Shown here: in pieces, positions 12,483 through 25,095 of the stretch
Layout: every line of letters begins with the position of its first letter
How positions within the stretch are numbered: position 1 is the stretch's first letter
NCBI GenBank assembly: GCA_000231825.2
Contig: JH720294.1
Location: 846,980 to 910,979 of the forward strand
Source: Tetrahymena elliotti 4EA
Lineage: Eukaryota; Ciliophora; Oligohymenophorea; Hymenostomatida; Tetrahymenidae
Length of the DNA: 64,000 bases
Reading direction: 5' to 3'
Translations under genes and position numbers: made by a program
Notes under the pieces: generated by a model
Told to the model about the DNA's origin: nothing
Seen by the model: only the letters and a program-made list of their open reading frames with translations
Databases searched by the model: none

Positions 12483-14023
12483 TCATTACTTTGATTGGTT
12501 TGTTCTTCTAAGAGCTTCTTCAATTTCTTATTCATTAAGCTTTTTGAATTTAGGTTATTCTTTACTTACAACTCCGATTTCAACATCAGAAGGAAGGAAT
12601 TCACGATTAAGAATCTATAAAATATTATTTAATTTGTTTACATACTTTATTTTTGTGGATTTATTTTTACATTTTTTAAAGTGGTGATAGCAACTTCCAA
12701 AGTTTTATCGTAGCTCATGTTGGTGGCATTCTTATCTTTTTTAAATTCCTTTTCTAATTGATGGATAGCATCTTATTCCTTAATACCAGAAGCAACGGCC
12801 TTTATTATATTTAAAATTAGATTAACATGTTATTGATAAATCAAATATCATTTGCTATTTTTTAGTCTACTAAATATTTAGCATTTACTTTATTAATAAT
12901 TTCTAAATAATTTAAATAGACATTTAATTGCATAATATTTTATTTAAAATAATTAAATACTCTGTAACCACAGAAATAACCAGAAGGGTCATTCTTATAA
13001 AGTAAAGGACCTAATTCATTGTCATAACCAGCAAGAATAGTTTCTATATATATTACAAATAATAATGTTAATTTTTAAACGCTATTTATCTATTTATAAT
13101 AATGAATAATATATACCAACAGCATAAGGTCTCATGAAGGCCTTTTAAGTATAAACTTAGGATAAATCACCTAATCTGCAAGAGAGTTAATCAACAGGCA
13201 TGAAGTGACCTAATTAATTTTAAAATACCTTTAGATATTTACAATTGACTTTATTTGTTATTTTACCATTTTTAAGCTTATATTCACTGGCTTCCTATCT
13301 AAGTCTTGTAACAACGGCTTTAGAGTCAGCTAATTTAATAACAATTAAAAATTTAAATAAATTATTTAACTCAATTCAAGGTTTAAATAAGTCATCTATT
13401 TGCTAAATATAAGAATTACGGTAGTAACCAGTGGTGGCAGCACCAACACGTTCACTTACGACGTGAATATTAGTGAAGGAATTCATATCTACATAACTTT
13501 CCTTTTTAATATTAAATTTAAAATTAATATTTTAGCAAAATAAAGCTTTTCAACAGTAATTCAAAACAAAATTTAACAAAAATCATTTTGTTTAGTCTTG
13601 TTTTAAAAGGCCTTTTGAAGATAAATCATTTGAATTAAAGAATAAATTAAGTACTTAGGATTTCTTTTCGGTAATTACGACCACACAATCCTTACCTCTG
13701 ACACCAATAGTAGTGATACCAGAGTTTTTAACAGCTCTTTAAGCATATTCTGTTGAATAATAAATAAATAAAGTTAATCTTTGCATTACTTCCATATTAG
13801 TTTTTATTAAAATTATTCTTATTTATTTAGATCACAAAATTTATCGTTTTTAATATCTATTTCCTATTTCCATTAGACAACTTTGAATGATGAAGGTATC
13901 TTAAAGAAAATGGTAAGCGACATTTAATTTGCTGAATCAAAATCAATTATAACTTCATATACCTACTTAGAAGAGTCTACCTTCAGGAGAAAAAACTGTA
14001 ATTTAGGTTTCTGATCCGCTCAT
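12483..14023 (-). CDS. PSMA6: 20S proteasome subunit alpha 6 (alpha1 in yeast numbering)
   Basis: Eight exons: 14023-13963, 13749-13655, 13501-13420, 13329-13267, 13209-13117, 13043-12961, 12799-12671 and 12614-12483. All seven junctions keep phase and give 245 residues ending at TGA, against 246 in human PSMA6. Characteristic stretches are FSPEGRLFQVEYAQRAV (the proteasome alpha signature), VRGKDCVVVITEKK, LSCRLGDLSQVYTQKAFMRP, GPLLYKNDPSGYFCGYR, VASGIKEQ and EFLPSDVEIGVVS. The order and spacing follow PSMA6 nearly residue for residue, and that comparison decided the acceptor at 13501 and the donor after 13420. Alpha subunits form the outer gating rings of the 20S core and are not proteolytic; the N-terminal Thr of beta subunits is absent here. 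It is the most intron-dense gene in the window. Confidence 0.95.
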
Positions 14024-15240
14024 TTTAATTGCTACTAAAACTAACTTATATTTATTGTATTTGAGTTTTTATTAATAATTTAGATTATTTTTCTTGCTTT
14101 AAATATATAAAAAAATATTTATTTGCTTTTTTATTTTTATTTGATTAGTTAGATTCGAAAGATTTATTTATTTTTTAAATTTAATTGAATTGAAACATCA
14201 CTCACTCATTCATTCATTTTTTATTAAAATACATGCAAAATATTCAATATCAAAAAGAAATAAACAATCAAACAAGCAAACAAATTATTAAGCAAAAAAA
14301 CAAACAAAAAAACAATCTTTCTTTCTCAGATCAGAACACAGATTAGAAGCTTTCTTATTATTTGCATAGAAAGTGCATATCTGAATTTAAGATATTAAAC
14401 ATACAATCTTGTAGCAAGTCCTATTCTCCTCTTTAATCTTAAATGATATTTTCTTTGTATTTTTTATTCATTTTTACTATCATCAAAGTCTTTTATTTAT
14501 AAATTAATTTTTTTAAGACCAAGGCATATCTTTGACTAATCTAACATTTATATATATTACTCGCATATCTCTACTTAATATCTCTTGTCTTCATATCTCT
14601 TTATTTTATAGGTTCTCCTTTGGTTTTAAATCATATTCAATTCATTTCAAATAATAAAAAAATGTAATTATTTTAAAGTTGAAAAAAATTCTAAAATTAA
14701 AAAAATTAAGAAATAAATAATTAAAATAAATTTTCAAAAATACTATTTATTTCCATTTATTATCTTTCTTATTTTTTGAATTAAAAAGCTTATTTAATTA
14801 TCATATTTTTTTTTAACTGAAAATTATTTCAATTTATTTTAAAATCTTTTCTCAAGTAAAAATATTAATTACTTTATGAAATTATTTTTAATGTTAAATT
14901 TTAATATGAATAATTGATAAGAATATATTAAAATTTCATTTAATCTTTCTTCTTGAAACAATCAAATTCATTTTTTTTATAAAATTTAAAAAGAACCTGA
15001 AATCTCCTAAAAAAATTAATTTAAAAAACTTAGAGAAGAGCATGAATTCCCTCTAAGTTTTATTAAACTCTCATTCTTCAAAAAAGCAATAAAAAGAAAA
15101 CATAAATTTATTTTGATGGTTTTTAGATGAGATATTTAAAATTTTGAATGATTAATTTATTGGATAATCTAAAAATATACATGTTGTATTAATTTAATTT
15201 ATTTTATTTTTAATTATTTTTATCATAGTTATTTAATAAA
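14024..15240. other. Intergenic, nothing recognised
   Basis: AT-rich spacer with CAAACAAACAAA-like simple sequence near 14270-14310, upstream of PSMA6. No coding frame or structured RNA is supported. Confidence 0.55.
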
Positions 15241-16906
15241 TCAATATCTATTTTTGCGTTTCTTCCAAAAATAAAAGCCGATAGCACCACCTAAAATTAA
15301 GACACCCGCAATTACAATTACCACAATTGCCCAAACAGGAAAATCATCGTTAGGATCTGCTATTGATTGAGCAAAACCTTTTTGAAACATTTATTTTAAT
15401 ATCGATTTTATGTAAAAAATGAAAATACCTATTGTATAATTTTGATAGGAATAGATAGATACGAATCTTCTTAAAAATGGGGTTCCTAGAACAAAAGCAA
15501 CATTGTCATTACTAGAGAAAGGCTAAATCAACAATTGACAGTCTACGTCTAAGGTTTAGTTATTAGTGTAGAAAGAAAATGGGAGTTAATATTCTCTAAC
15601 AATATTTGATGTATCATAAGTTCTAAAAATCATATTACTTAATGTATTATTGCAATTAATTTTCAGCTAATTATTGGTAGTAACACTGGCACCTCTATTT
15701 ATAAGATACTGGTATAGTTACTAATACATGCCTTATTCAATACCAATGTAAGGAAAGCTAGAATCAATTAAAGCTACTTACCTTGCTTAGCTGTAGTAAT
15801 ATTTAAAAGTAGAAAGTTAAAAATCTGAAATACTTATTGCCCATTTTTATTGTTATTAAAAACTTGCTTGAGCTATTCTGTGATAATAAATTTTGGCATC
15901 TTGAACCATTTTTTAACTATTGTAACCACCAAAAATCAATTCAGAATCATCAAGCTTATATCCGACATATAAAGAAAACATATTTTATTGAATTTAACCA
16001 CTCTTATAAAGGCTAGTTACAAAAGGATCGTATTGCTAATTATATACTCCCAAACCCAATCCTAGAATGCCATTAGACTTATTAATAAAAAAAAAAAATT
16101 AACATTTAAAATTAAAATTGATCAATTCAGGTTAATTAAAAAAATAATCTATCAAAAGTGTTTAATGAAAAAATTATCTATCAAAAATCTATCTACCCTC
16201 ATCCTTCTCTCTAATTAAGTTAAAGAATTTGTAATTAGAGATACCTTGTCAAAAAGAGGGGGAAGGAAATAATAAAAAGCAAATTGTATTTCCAAATTAA
16301 ATTAAAAAAATGAAATAAATTACATATTTATTAGTAAATTAGTTAGCTTGGTTGAAGAGTAAAATAGATTGGTAGACTTATTGAGCACTAGCAAAAGTTA
16401 CTAAGGTATTAGCATAGGTACCAGAAACTTATCCATTAAAGTAATCATATGTTCCAAACTAGTTAGAACTTGTGCATCCGTCATTAGGTTAACAATCATA
16501 GAAAGTAGAAAAGTCCTTAATTAATTTAAAAAACATAAAAAATCATTTATTAAAGAAAATAATTTACCTGACAATTATTATTTTATTTGCACTATTTGCT
16601 GGGAATCATTATAAAGCTAGAGCTTGTATCTACAGCAACACGGAAGATTTGTTTTTACTTACCTAATACAATATTTCCAACATATTGTTATTTATCCATA
16701 TTCAGTAAATTTAGTGAGTAAGTCTAGTTGTAATAAGAGTATGATTATATCAAGTCTGATTCAATATCAATATGAGAATTAGGGTTTTGTGATATAAATT
16801 TTTTATTATCTTCTGACTTAGTTTATCTTTTTAAAGAAACACTTATAACATTTGCTTAACAAATTACAGAGCATAATGCTAATATAAGATAAACACCACT
16901 TTTCAT
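15241..16906 (-). CDS. Pepsin-family aspartyl protease-like protein with C-terminal membrane anchor
   Basis: Four exons: 16906-16568, 16515-16324, 16077-15429 and 15377-15241, all phase-consistent, giving 438 residues. Residues 1-18 (MKSGVYLILALCSVICQA) form a signal peptide. The pepsin (family A1) layout is clear: QQYVGNIVLGKQ, first catalytic loop VAVDTSSSFIMIPS (Asp93), a disulfide-type loop after it, SNGILGLGLG, LIFGGYNSQK, second catalytic loop VALIDSSFPYIGI (Asp282), and VLGTPFLRRFVSIYSYQN near the end. Both aspartates are present, but the usual DTG/DSG glycine is Ser in both loops, so activity is uncertain. After the protease domain comes a ~23-residue hydrophobic segment (VWAIVVIVIAGVLILGGAIG), then WKKRKNRY and TGA. 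This predicts a type I membrane protein with the enzyme domain outside the cytosol, as in yapsin-like or lysosomal relatives. Confidence 0.88.
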
Positions 16907-19837
16907 TATTAGTTATGAATTCTTTTTTTTAGTCTTTACTCTTAATTTTTGTTTTAGATTTTTAAAATTAATTTATTTATTATATTTTTTTTAATCAAAA
17001 CTGAATATGAATGCTTGTTTGTAATATGCAATTTCTTTTTATAAATATTATAAATTCATACTATTACATATTAAGAATAGATAGATAAATTAAAAGTTTT
17101 ATTTATTTAGTTGGTTAAAAATAATAATTTAATCTAATTATGATCTGACCAGGAAATTGATTAGAAAAAAAAGTAAAATATGTGCTAATGGGTAAATTTA
17201 GTATTTTTGAACAAATTTGGTCTTTTTGGTTTTAGTTTGTATTGTAAGCATTTTAAGAATGACAATAATACATACAATTGTCTCCTGTTTTTCTTACAAA
17301 ATATTTTAAATTGGTTTTAATTTTACAAATTACAAAATTGCTATTAAAATAGATTCAAGTTTTTAAATCCATCTAATTTATTGTAATCTAATTTACTAAA
17401 TATTCGTTTTTGACCAAAAATATGTTCTTTACAAATTATAACAAAAGGTACCTGGCCTTGTTAAATTTTTGAAGCAAAAAATTTTGATCCGCTCAATTTT
17501 TATTATTAACTTTGGATCATTCATTTAAAAATATAGTTTTACACAATAAGCTAAAACAAAGAATTGATGCCAATAAATTTTAAAAGTAAAATGAAATAGA
17601 AAATAGTAGCCTTCTTAAGTTTACGTTAAAAAAATAGAATAACTAAAATAATAAATATTACTGTTAATTGTTAATCTATTTATAGATTTAAGTAGAATAA
17701 AAGTAAAACGAGAGTATTAAAATTTTTACTTATCATCATTCATCAGATTTTTTTTAAATTTAAGTCTTTCGATAAATATTTCGAAGAAATCCATAAAAGG
17801 CTATCAATAGGTAGTTTCAACTCTTTAATTTCATTTCTTTATCTATTAATCTATAATATGTAAGCATGATTACTTACTCACTTATTTATTCATATTTCGC
17901 AAATAATTATATTCTAAAATGCAATATTTGAAAAATTATTTTCTCATTTAGGGTTTTAGAAATTTAAAATATTGTTTTTTGTTAATTAAGAAAAAACTAT
18001 GAGCTGAAATTTGTTAGTAAGGATTACTAAATCTGTTAAAAAAAAGTCATGAAGAAGAAACTATTTGCATTATATTCTTCAATAATATGATATAAATTGT
18101 ATTCTGAATAATTTTTTTCCGTTTTCTCTTGAGTTTTTGGATTCATTTATTTAAATTAAAAGTGAAAAATTTTATGAATAAATAAATAGTATGATGAATT
18201 TTTAAAATATTTAAAAATTTTCTTATTCAATTAATTGGACAAGTAATTGAATGTAGTTATTTTTCTATGTTTAATTAACCTTAACTTTTTAGTGCTATAT
18301 TAATTAAACTTATAATAAAAAATAGGAATTTAATCCTCAATCGGTTAATTAAAATAGACTCATACTCTTTACATAGTTTAAAAAATTTCTTTAAATTTTA
18401 TTATTTCTTTGATAAGCAATAACTTTAATATTCTAATTAATAACAAATATCATCTTATTTAACAAAAATACATATTATTTAATATAAGCTTTACACCACT
18501 CATAAATTTATAGTAAAAATAAGAATATACCAAATATTTAGTAATTTGTATTATTCTCTTTATTGGGTGTTTGGTTTTATATTTTTAAAATTATTTGGTA
18601 AAACATAAAAAAATTTTTTGTTCAACTCAAAAAACTAAAAAAAATGGAAGAAATTTTCTTTGAAAATTATTTTTTAATTTAATTATATTAATTAATTCTC
18701 TTGAATATAAATATTGCAAAGAAATTAGTAGAACCAAGCTGTGCTCCATAATTATAATTGATTAATTTAGTTGGTTCTATATTTTTTAAACTCTTAAATT
18801 TTATGCTTAAATTAAGAAATTCTTTTAAGCTAAAATAATTTTTAATAAATTAATTTTATTAAATGTATGATAAAGATTGAACATAAAGTTAATATTAAGA
18901 TACATTTTTATTGAATTTTTTGTTTTGATTGAAAAAATAAATTAATATTATTTAGATATTGAAAGATGTGAATAATAGAATATATATTATTTAGCATTTA
19001 ATAATAACTATTAAGTCTTTTATATTTGCATTAATTATTCTGATTATAAGAACTGCTTTGACATTTTTTTTGACTGTTGACGTTTTCATTGCTTGAACAA
19101 TAAAATAAAAGATAGAACCATTATTTATTTCGTCACAAATTTTAAGTCTATCTAGTAAATAAATAGAAACTCCTAGTAAAATATTAGTCTAAGAGAACTT
19201 ATAAACATTTATGTAAAGAATAAACTGGTAAGTAAGATTTAGTCTAAGATAAAATGTATTTAAGGAAGCAATTATAGAAGTATTTAAAAAAGATGAAATT
19301 GTAGATTTCAACAAAATTTTTCTATTGAATCTTTGAAATTTCTAGATGCTGGAGCTAGATAAAGAAAAAAAAATGATGATTAATTTATAATAAAATAAAA
19401 AAGAAAAAAGGGGAGAATATAAGAAATATTGTGGAGAGCAAAAAGTAAGATTGATTTTAATCTAAAAAATTTATTATTTCTAATAAAGTGGTTGTTTGCT
19501 TGTTATATTACGTGTAAATAATCTCTCATTTAGATTAGCATTTTTAATGAAAGTAATGATAAAGAAATATTAAATGATGTACTAACAAAAATTATTAATA
19601 ACAATAAAATGAAAGAAATTACATGAAATATATCTAACAAACAAACTAACTTAGAAAGACGCTTTAAGTATTTAATAATTTAACAATTTTTAAATTATTA
19701 TTCTTAATAAATAAGTGTTTTGTTTTCAGTCAGTCATTAAGAGAGCTAAATTTTAATACTCGCTAGCTAGGTTTAATATAATAACTAAATTATATAGCAG
19801 AATTAATAATTATTCAGATAAATAAAGTAAACAAGAA
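16907..19837. other. Intergenic spacer, ~2.9 kb, between divergent genes
   Basis: The protease gene runs left and GlyRS runs right, so this gap must hold both promoters. It is extremely AT-rich. I see no long ciliate-code frame with balanced composition, no tRNA and no ordered repeat. Confidence 0.6.
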
Positions 19838-22800
19838 ATGGATTTCAAAGATTTAAGCACATAAGCTACCTTCTCAGCTAAGGTGAGACCATTTATTTCT
19901 AATATATATTACAAGCAAGTGCCTCCCATGCTTTTTAGCAGCATTAATAAGCATTTTATTCTTCTTCAGGCAAGGCAATTGGAGGCAGAGATATTTCAAT
20001 ATTTATTCAAAGTTTTATATCAATCAAAAGTTATTATTGTTTACTAATTTTCATTTTTCTAACAATCAAATAGGAATTAGAAGAAAGAAGAAAGTACTTT
20101 GAAGACTTGATTAAGAGAAGATACTTCTTTAACCAAGGTTTCGAAATTTACGGTGGTGTCGCCGGTCTCTACGACTACGGTCCACCTGGTAATTAAAATT
20201 AATAGTTTACAATATTTATTGGCTTCAATAAAGAAAGCTTAAAAGATGATTAGAAATAGGCTTTAAGCCTTATAATTCATTAACAAACAGCTCAATAAAG
20301 CTTTAATGTTAATCCAAGTGGATAATTTTATTTAGAAAGTAGCCTTTGAAAACGTTTTACAGAATTTATTTCAAATTGCAAATATTTATTGGAAAATATA
20401 GAAAACAAAAACTGAATAAGAATAAAGAAAGAAAGATAAATAGAAACAAATCAATAAAGCTTGATTAAGCTATTGAGTTTTTTAGATGAATAGAATAAAA
20501 TAATTTAATCACTTTATTTGAAACAAAATCGAATGATTTGAAATATAAATAAATATATTTTATTTGAAAAATTATTAGGTTGCGCCATCAAGAACAACTT
20601 GGTGAAGTTATGGAGAGATCACTTCATCTTGGAAGAAGATATGCTCGAAATCTCTTCAACCTGCATTACTCCTTACCCCGTTTTCAAGGCTTCTGTAAGA
20701 AATTTTTTAATATTAGGATTTTTTTGAAGTAATTGTGAAGTAAAGCAAAGAGTTATTACAGACAAAGTTAAACTTAGTAGATTTAGATATTAATTAATCA
20801 AAATCCTCTAAATAGAACTAAAAAGCAATAAATAGATTTCTAAAGATCAAACTAAAGAGAAAATTCCCTTGATATATTTTTATTTATTTTTATGCAATAA
20901 CTCCAAAAGATATTTCTTCAGATATCAGAATTATTGTTAAAATCACTTTCATTAGCTTTTTTTTACTAAATTTATTTTTCAACAAAGCAATCAAATATTT
21001 GCCGATTATTCAAAAATTGTATTCAAAATTCAAAAAAATGATTTTCAATAAAAAAGAAATTGTTTGAAAATTTATGAATTAATTTAGAATGAAATTGAAA
21101 TTAAATTGAAATTAAATTTTTTTAGAATGATTTGAAAACAGAATCAATATTTGAATTATTTTTTTAAATAAATATAATTAATTGGATTTATGTTATTAAA
21201 TAAAGGGTCATGTTGACAGATTCACTGATTTGATGGTCAAGGATGTTAAGAATGGTGCTGGTCACAGAGCTGACAAGTTAATTGAAACTTTCATTGAAAA
21301 TAAGCTTTCCAAGAAGAAACTTAAACCAGAAGAAATTAAGGAATTGGAATAAATCAAGCAAAAGGTTGAAACTTTCTCTGCCTAACAAATGCACGAAATC
21401 ATTTAAAAGTTGGGTATTAAGTCTCCTGACACTGGTAATGAACTTGGTTTCCCTGAACCCTTCAATCTTATGTTCGGCACACCTATTGGTCCTTCTGGTT
21501 AATTACCAGGTTTCTTACGTCCTGAAACTGCTCAAGGTATGTTCGTTAACTTCAACAGATTAAACGAATTCAATGGTGGTAGAGTTCCTTTTGCTGCTGC
21601 TCAAATTGGTTTGGGTTTCCGTAACGAAATTGCTCCTAGAAACGGTCTTTACAGAGTCAGAGAATTCGAAATGGCTGAAATTGAACATTTCTTCGATCCC
21701 TAGAGACCTGAACACCCTAAGTTCAAGTATGTTAAGGATTTGAAGTTACCTCTTTTGACTGCTAAGAGCTAAGAACATGGCGATGGTTCAGTTATTCAAA
21801 TGAGCTTAGAAGAAGCTGTTAAGACTGGTACTGTTTCTAATGAAACTCATGCTTATTTCATTGGTAGAACCTTCCTTTTCTTAGTTGAGGCTGGTGTTAA
21901 CAAGAACAATATTAGATTCAGATAACACATGTCCAACGAAATGGCTCACTATGCTTGTGATTGTTGGGATGCTGAAATTGAATTCTCTCATGGTTTCATA
22001 GAATGTGTTGGTTTAGCTAATAGATCTGCTTACGATTTAGAAAGTCACACCAAGGGTTCTGGTGTCAAGCTCTTAGCAGCCAGACGTTTACCTGAACCTA
22101 GAAAGGTTACTGTTATTGACATTACCTTAGATAAGAAGGAAATCTTCAAGGCTTTGAAGGCTGATGGTAATGAACTTACTAAGCTAATTGAAGGTTACTC
22201 TGATGAACAAAAGGCTGAACTCTTGAAGAAATACGAAACTGCTGACTCTGTTGAATTTGACATCAAGGTTAAGGAAGTTGAAAAGAAGGTCTCTCTCCCC
22301 AAGGCTTTGATCTCTTTCAAGGTTTCTGAATAAATGCAATAAGAAGAAAAGTTCGTTCCTTTCGTTATTGAACCTTCTTTCGGTGTTGGTCGTATCTTCT
22401 CCGCTATCTTGGAACACAGTTTTAGAATGAGAGATGAAAAGAGAACTTTCTTCCACTTACCTCCTAAGATCTCCCCCATTAAATGTTCGATCCTCCCCGT
22501 TATTTCTCACGAAAAGTACAATGATGCCATCCACAGACTCAGTAAAAAAATAATTTATTTAAAAAATAAAAATTTATTAGAAATAAATCATTGATTATTA
22601 AAATTTTTTGTTAAATTATTTTTTAGAGGTCGGTTTGACTAAGGTTGGTGTCAGCTCTAAGGTTGATGACACCGGTCATGCTATTGGTAGAAGATATGCT
22701 AGAACAGATGAATTAGGTATTCCTTTCGGCATCACTATTGATAATGACACTCTTACTGATGACTCAGTTACCCTCAGAGAAATCCTTACCACTAAATAAA

Positions 22801-22975
22801 TCAGAATTCCTGTAAATATTTAAATAAAAGTATTAATTATATTCAAGAGTTCAATTTAAAAAAGATTAATGACACTTTCAGAATTGTCAGTGATTTGGCT
22901 GATGGTCTCATTTCTTGGGATAGTGTCTTAGCTAAATACCCCTTATTTAAGCCTGGTGCTTCTGAAGACAATTGA
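19838..22975 (+). CDS. GARS: Glycyl-tRNA synthetase (eukaryotic alpha2 type, class II)
   Basis: Six exons: 19838-19882, 20074-20188, 20579-20694, 21206-22541, 22627-22811 and 22865-22975. Every junction is in phase, giving 635 residues and TGA at 22973-22975. It charges tRNA-Gly with glycine in the cytosol, and possibly in mitochondria too. Diagnostic segments: [67 protein letters not shown], motif 2 [17 protein letters not shown] followed by EMAEIEHF, motif 3 [12 protein letters not shown], and the anticodon-binding domain with [20 protein letters not shown]. The ending [14 protein letters not shown] matches the NITWADVEARYPLF end of animal GlyRS. There is no N-terminal WHEP domain. Exon 1 (15 codons) is the least certain: the first intron starts GTGAGA and contains a second acceptor-like TTCTTCTTCAG at ~19960. 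Frequent TTC/AAG/GGT codons are typical of a highly expressed gene. Confidence 0.95.
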
Positions 22976-24076
22976 AATTGATATAAATAAAAGATTATTA
23001 ATTATAATATAAAATATTGCTTAGTATTTAATTGCATTTTCAAAGATTTCTTTTTTGTTTTTTAACTTATTAAATATTTTTATATTGTTTCATTTCAAAA
23101 TTTCCATTTCTTTTCTTTTCTTTCATTCATTTTTAATTAATTTCTTTTGAAACTCAAAACAAATAAACATTTTCCTTAAAATATTGTTGTTAATTTAATC
23201 ACATACCTTAATTAGAATAAATTCTTGTTTTGATTTAGGTCGAGAGAATAACTAATTATGTTCGAGAAAGGTTAGTGCAATAAAAAGGCGCTATAAATAA
23301 TATAATTAATAAATTTTCTACCACAATTTTATTTTCTATTGTTTATTATAGTGAAGTAATGTTAATTAATAAAAAACTTTTAAATAAGTGAGTAATTAAC
23401 ATAAACAAATCATCTTTTCTTTTAGAATAGCTTTTTTTTTTGCTTGATATTTAGCTAGTTTTTAGTTGATTTTATTAAATTTATTTTAATTTTTTCATGT
23501 ATTTTAATATTAAATGATGAGCTTTTTTGTTGAATCTTCAAAGATATTTGTGTTTGGTGCGAACTAATAACAAAGTTTGATAATAAAACATAAAAAGTTT
23601 TTATGATAATTTAGCAAAATAATAGTGTAAGCAACAAAAAAGTACATTTGAAATCATAATATTTTTGAATAAAAAACAGATTAGAGGATTATTTTTAAAT
23701 TATTAAAAGCTTCAATGAAAGCTTTATCAATCATACTAATTAGTTTAAATGTAATTCTCTTACTAACTTTTATAAAAAATTACTTGTCCTACTCAAATAG
23801 ATGGTGGGAAATAAACTGTTCATGATAAAAGAAATATTATCTATAACTGATTATCTATAAATAATGATTACAAATATTAATTTTGTCTATTAAAAAGTTT
23901 TTTTCTAATTAAAAAGAGGTGGATATATCAAATTAGGATCTTTCTATTTTATATTATATTCAAGGTTGTAGAAACAAAAATTTAAATACATTAAAATGTA
24001 ATATATATTTACAATTTCCTAATTAAAAAATAAAAAATTTGATCAAAAATAAATTAAAAATATTACTAAAAGTTTA
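22976..24076. other. Intergenic, nothing recognised
   Basis: Spacer between two plus-strand genes. A TATGTTCGAG motif near 23257 recalls a tRNA T-loop, but the flanking arms do not pair as a tRNA. No gene is supported. Confidence 0.6.
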
Positions 24077-24634
24077 ATGAAAATGGGCAGATACGATTAA
24101 ACTCATATTTCTATTAAATCTTTGAGCTAAAATCATAAAAGATTGATTATAACTGGGAATGAAGATTCTGTACAACAAGATGTTGTCAGATAAATCAATC
24201 TTAGTAAATACAGCGAAGAGTACATATAAAATACTTTTGAATTTCATAAAATAGGATACTAAAACTTGAACATTCTAAGAATCACTCTTTAAAATTAATG
24301 GAAAGTCCAATAGTATCCTGAAGGTTTTTTTGACAAAAAGGATGGAATTATTTATGTACTTGATTCAGATGATATGGATTCAATCAACTAAGCAGTCTAT
24401 ACAATTAACTAAATCTTGTCAGCTAATTTTGATGCATAAATACCTGTTTTAGTATTATTAGCTGCGTAGAATATTGATCACGCTAATAATAGTCTAATAA
24501 TATCAGAATTTAAAGAAAATCTTAATGATAGGGTTAGAGAATTTAACTTTTAAAAATGCTCTTAAACAACAGGAGAAGGTATTTATGAAGCTTTTGAATG
24601 GCTCAGCGAAGCTTGCTAAAAATACAGTTTTTGA
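24077..24634 (+). CDS. ARF-like small GTPase-fold protein with degenerate nucleotide-binding motifs
   Basis: Single-exon ORF of 185 residues (start 24077, alternative Met at 24083), ending at TGA 24632-24634. The ARF/ARL fold is recognisable from GIIYVLDSDDMDSINQAVY (ARF: GLIFVVDSNDRERVNEA), VLVLLAAQN where ARFs have LLVFANKQD, and QTTGEGIYEAFEWLSEA near the end (ARF: ATSGDGLYEGLDWLS). The guanine-nucleotide motifs are lost. The P-loop GxxxxGKT region reads ITGNEDSVQQD (residues 25-35), the WDVGGQ switch II reads RITLQNQ (68-74), and NKQD reads AQNID. The N-terminal Gly usually myristoylated in ARFs would be Gly4 behind MKM, or Gly2 if Met3 is the real start. It probably acts as a nucleotide-free pseudoGTPase scaffold. 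The intact 185-codon frame argues against a pseudogene. Confidence 0.75.
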
Positions 24635-24867
24635 CTTAACCAATTAATTAATAATATTTCAATCCTATATAAAATAACAAATAATTTAATTTAATATATA
24701 TAACTTACACATTTTAATTTGTTTGATACCTATCGAATATTTTCATAATATATTTATTAATACTAATTAACTCATTTTGAAAAAAAAAATTATTTTATTG
24801 AAAACTAATTTTTTAAAACTAAAAGTTTTATGAGAGGATATTTAAAAAATTACAAAAAATAATTTTA

Positions 24868-25065
24868 CTCACATATTTATTTTAAATTCTTTATTGATCA
24901 ACATACAATTTATCTGCTACTTAACTTTGTTGATTGTCAAATTTTTAGTTAAGTTTATTTTGTTTTCTACTGAATCTAGAGCAATAATTACTAAAAAATC
25001 ACATTAATTTAATTCAGAACAGTTAGTGTGCGTTTATTCCAAGTGAACTGATATTGCCAAAAATT
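24868..25065 (-). repeat. Decayed duplicate of the 3' end of the pseudokinase-LRR gene
   Basis: This segment matches about 25090-25300, the last exon part of the neighbouring gene, in direct orientation at ~225 bp spacing. Shared runs include CACATATTTATTTTAAA, ACTTTGTTGATTGTCAA, TTTTCTACT(G/A)AATCTAGAGC, and CATTAATTTAATTCAGAACAG. Small indels break the frame relative to the intact copy. It looks like a local tandem duplication of the gene's end, left behind just past the TGA. Confidence 0.8.
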
Positions 25066-25095
25066 CAAATAATTACATATTTTTGTTATTTATAA

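Noticed and set aside
22184..22479. Overlapping minus-strand ORFs of 90 and 94 residues
   Set aside because: They lie inside the main GlyRS exon, opposite motif 3, and are antisense shadows.
23240..23310. Possible tRNA suggested by a GTTCGAG motif
   Set aside because: The flanking bases do not form a 5-bp T stem with a 7-base loop, and no acceptor or anticodon stem can be built.
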